A stretch of DNA of 64,000 nucleotides from Nocardia amikacinitolerans NBRC 108937 (lineage in GTDB: Bacteria; Actinomycetota; Actinomycetes; Mycobacteriales; Mycobacteriaceae). Below the pieces are notes generated by a model. The model worked only from the letters and a program-made list of their open reading frames with translations. It was not told the DNA's origin and did not search any database. The stretch is taken from contig NZ_BDAU01000001.1 in NCBI RefSeq assembly GCF_001612615.1, forward strand, positions 62,001 through 126,000, given 5' to 3'. Made by a program: the position numbers and the translations under genes. Shown in pieces: positions 63,222-64,000 of this stretch (position 1 is its first letter; the number at the start of each line of letters is the position of its first letter).

Positions 63222-64000
63222 ATGCCGAACTACGGACTTCCCGGTGTGCCGATGAGCAGGCGCGGTTCTCGCGCACTCGGCGCGGCCGCGTTGGCGCTGA
63301 CGGTCGTCGCGGGTCTCACCTGGCGCGCGGGGCTCGACGACCGGCCACCGGACCGCTTCCAGGTCCAGCTGCGCACCGAGCAGATCGGCGAGGGCGTCAT
63401 CGAGGGCACGCGGGTGCGCTACGACGGCGTCACCGTCGGCGAGATCACCGAGATCGCCGCCATCGGCGACGGACGCCAGCTGATCACGTTGGACCTCGAC
63501 AAGACGCAGACGGCAAGCCTGACCGACGCACTGACCGTGGACTACGCACCGGAAAACCTGTTCGGCATCAGCGCTCTCACACTGCGCGCGGCCGAGGGCG
63601 GCGCCCCGCTCGCGGAGGGCGCTCTGATCGATCTCGCCGGAGCGCACGCGGAAAAGGTCACCGATGTGACCATGGGCAGCCTGCTGCGCGCGCTCACCGA
63701 GACCTCCACGGAGGTGCTCACCCCGCGGCTTTCGGAACTGCTCGCCACGGTCAACAGCGAGATGAGCTCGTTCGCACCGTTCTGGGAGGCGATCATCACG
63801 CTGTCCCGCGCGGTGGCCGACACCCAGCGCTATCCGGCGCCGTACCTGATCGACCAGTACTCGTCCTTCTTCGGCGGCGTCGGCGATTTCGCCTCGGCGA
63901 CCTTCCGGCTGCTGCACTCGGTGATGAACATCGAGATCTTCCTCAACGATCGCCCGCGCTACGACGCCACCATCACCATGGTCGTGGACGGTGCACTGCC
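63222..64000 (+). CDS. Mce-family substrate-binding protein, truncated by the window edge
   Basis: The frame runs from ATG 63222 to the last base without a stop, 259 codons visible. The N-terminus has a membrane anchor (ALGAAALALTVVAGLTW) and then the MlaD domain: GTRVRYDGVTVGEI, ITLDLDKTQ, APENLFGISALTL. This is the first mce gene (MceA position). Further mce genes should follow outside the window. The partner ATPase is usually encoded elsewhere. Confidence 0.9.
   Translation, partial: MPNYGLPGVPMSRRGSRALGAAALALTVVAGLTWRAGLDDRPPDRFQVQLRTEQIGEGVIEGTRVRYDGVTVGEITEIAAIGDGRQLITLDLDKTQTASLTDALTVDYAPENLFGISALTLRAAEGGAPLAEGALIDLAGAHAEKVTDVTMGSLLRALTETSTEVLTPRLSELLATVNSEMSSFAPFWEAIITLSRAVADTQRYPAPYLIDQYSSFFGGVGDFASATFRLLHSVMNIEIFLNDRPRYDATITMVVDGAL

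Overview
The window is high-GC actinobacterial chromosome, most likely Nocardia or a close relative in the Mycobacteriales. The evidence is the end of the window (paired YrbE permeases followed by an Mce protein), a glnX-glnH-pknG locus, an Hrp1-type CBS protein, a UsfX/SigF-type sigma module, a UsfY-like protein, a CtpI-like P-type ATPase, an Erm methyltransferase and an ectABCD operon. Genes are densely packed, often with 4-bp start/stop overlaps. No rRNA, tRNA, CRISPR array, insertion sequence or phage gene was recognised.

Layout. (1) 1-11 kb: housekeeping and accessory genes. They include an AhpD-like protein, a DapB-like reductase, a Sel1-like repeat protein, an erm gene with a recognisable leader peptide, a membrane-anchored Ser/Thr kinase, and an acyl-CoA ligase fused to an SRPBCC domain. 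(2) 11-15 kb: ectA-B-C-D on the minus strand, for ectoine and hydroxyectoine, next to an orphan OmpR-type regulator whose phospho-acceptor Asp is replaced by Glu. (3) 15.4-20.1 kb: a giant CtpI-like P-type ATPase. (4) 20-35.3 kb: a general-stress island. Anti-sigma factor, SigF-type sigma factor, STAS and PAS-ANTAR proteins sit beside catalase HPII, Hrp1, UsfY, CsbD-like, BON, DUF5709, DUF6328, glycosyltransferase and FAD/Rieske genes. I find twelve copies of a GTTT/GATT-N15/16-GGGTA-like promoter in front of these genes, so the island looks like one sigma-F-type regulon, including the sigma operon itself.

(5) 35.4-47.1 kb: the most unusual region, a small specialised-metabolite cluster. It has an isonitrile synthase (isnA/pvcA family) overlapped by its Fe(II)/2-oxoglutarate oxygenase (isnB/pvcB family), an FAD-dependent halogenase with WxWxIP, a rhodanese-type sulfurtransferase, a HAD phosphatase, a DHA2-type exporter, a CPA2 antiporter, MarR and ArsR regulators, and an AraC/GlxA-type regulator broken by an in-frame TAG. 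A perfect TGTGA-N6-TCACA Crp-family site lies in the 692-bp gap before isnA, just upstream of a candidate 40-codon ORF. The gene set suggests a halogenated, isonitrile-bearing aromatic product, possibly converted to an isothiocyanate or protected by sulfur transfer; the product is inference. (6) 47.2-56.9 kb: a nucleotide kinase-like gene and an overlapping operon glnX-glnH-unknown-pknG-PP2C-VWA-FHA, a kinase/phosphatase/phosphopeptide-reader circuit around PknG. (7) 57-61.2 kb: CocE-type hydrolase, SDR and two TetR regulators. (8) 61.5 kb to the end: start of an mce operon, cut by the window edge.
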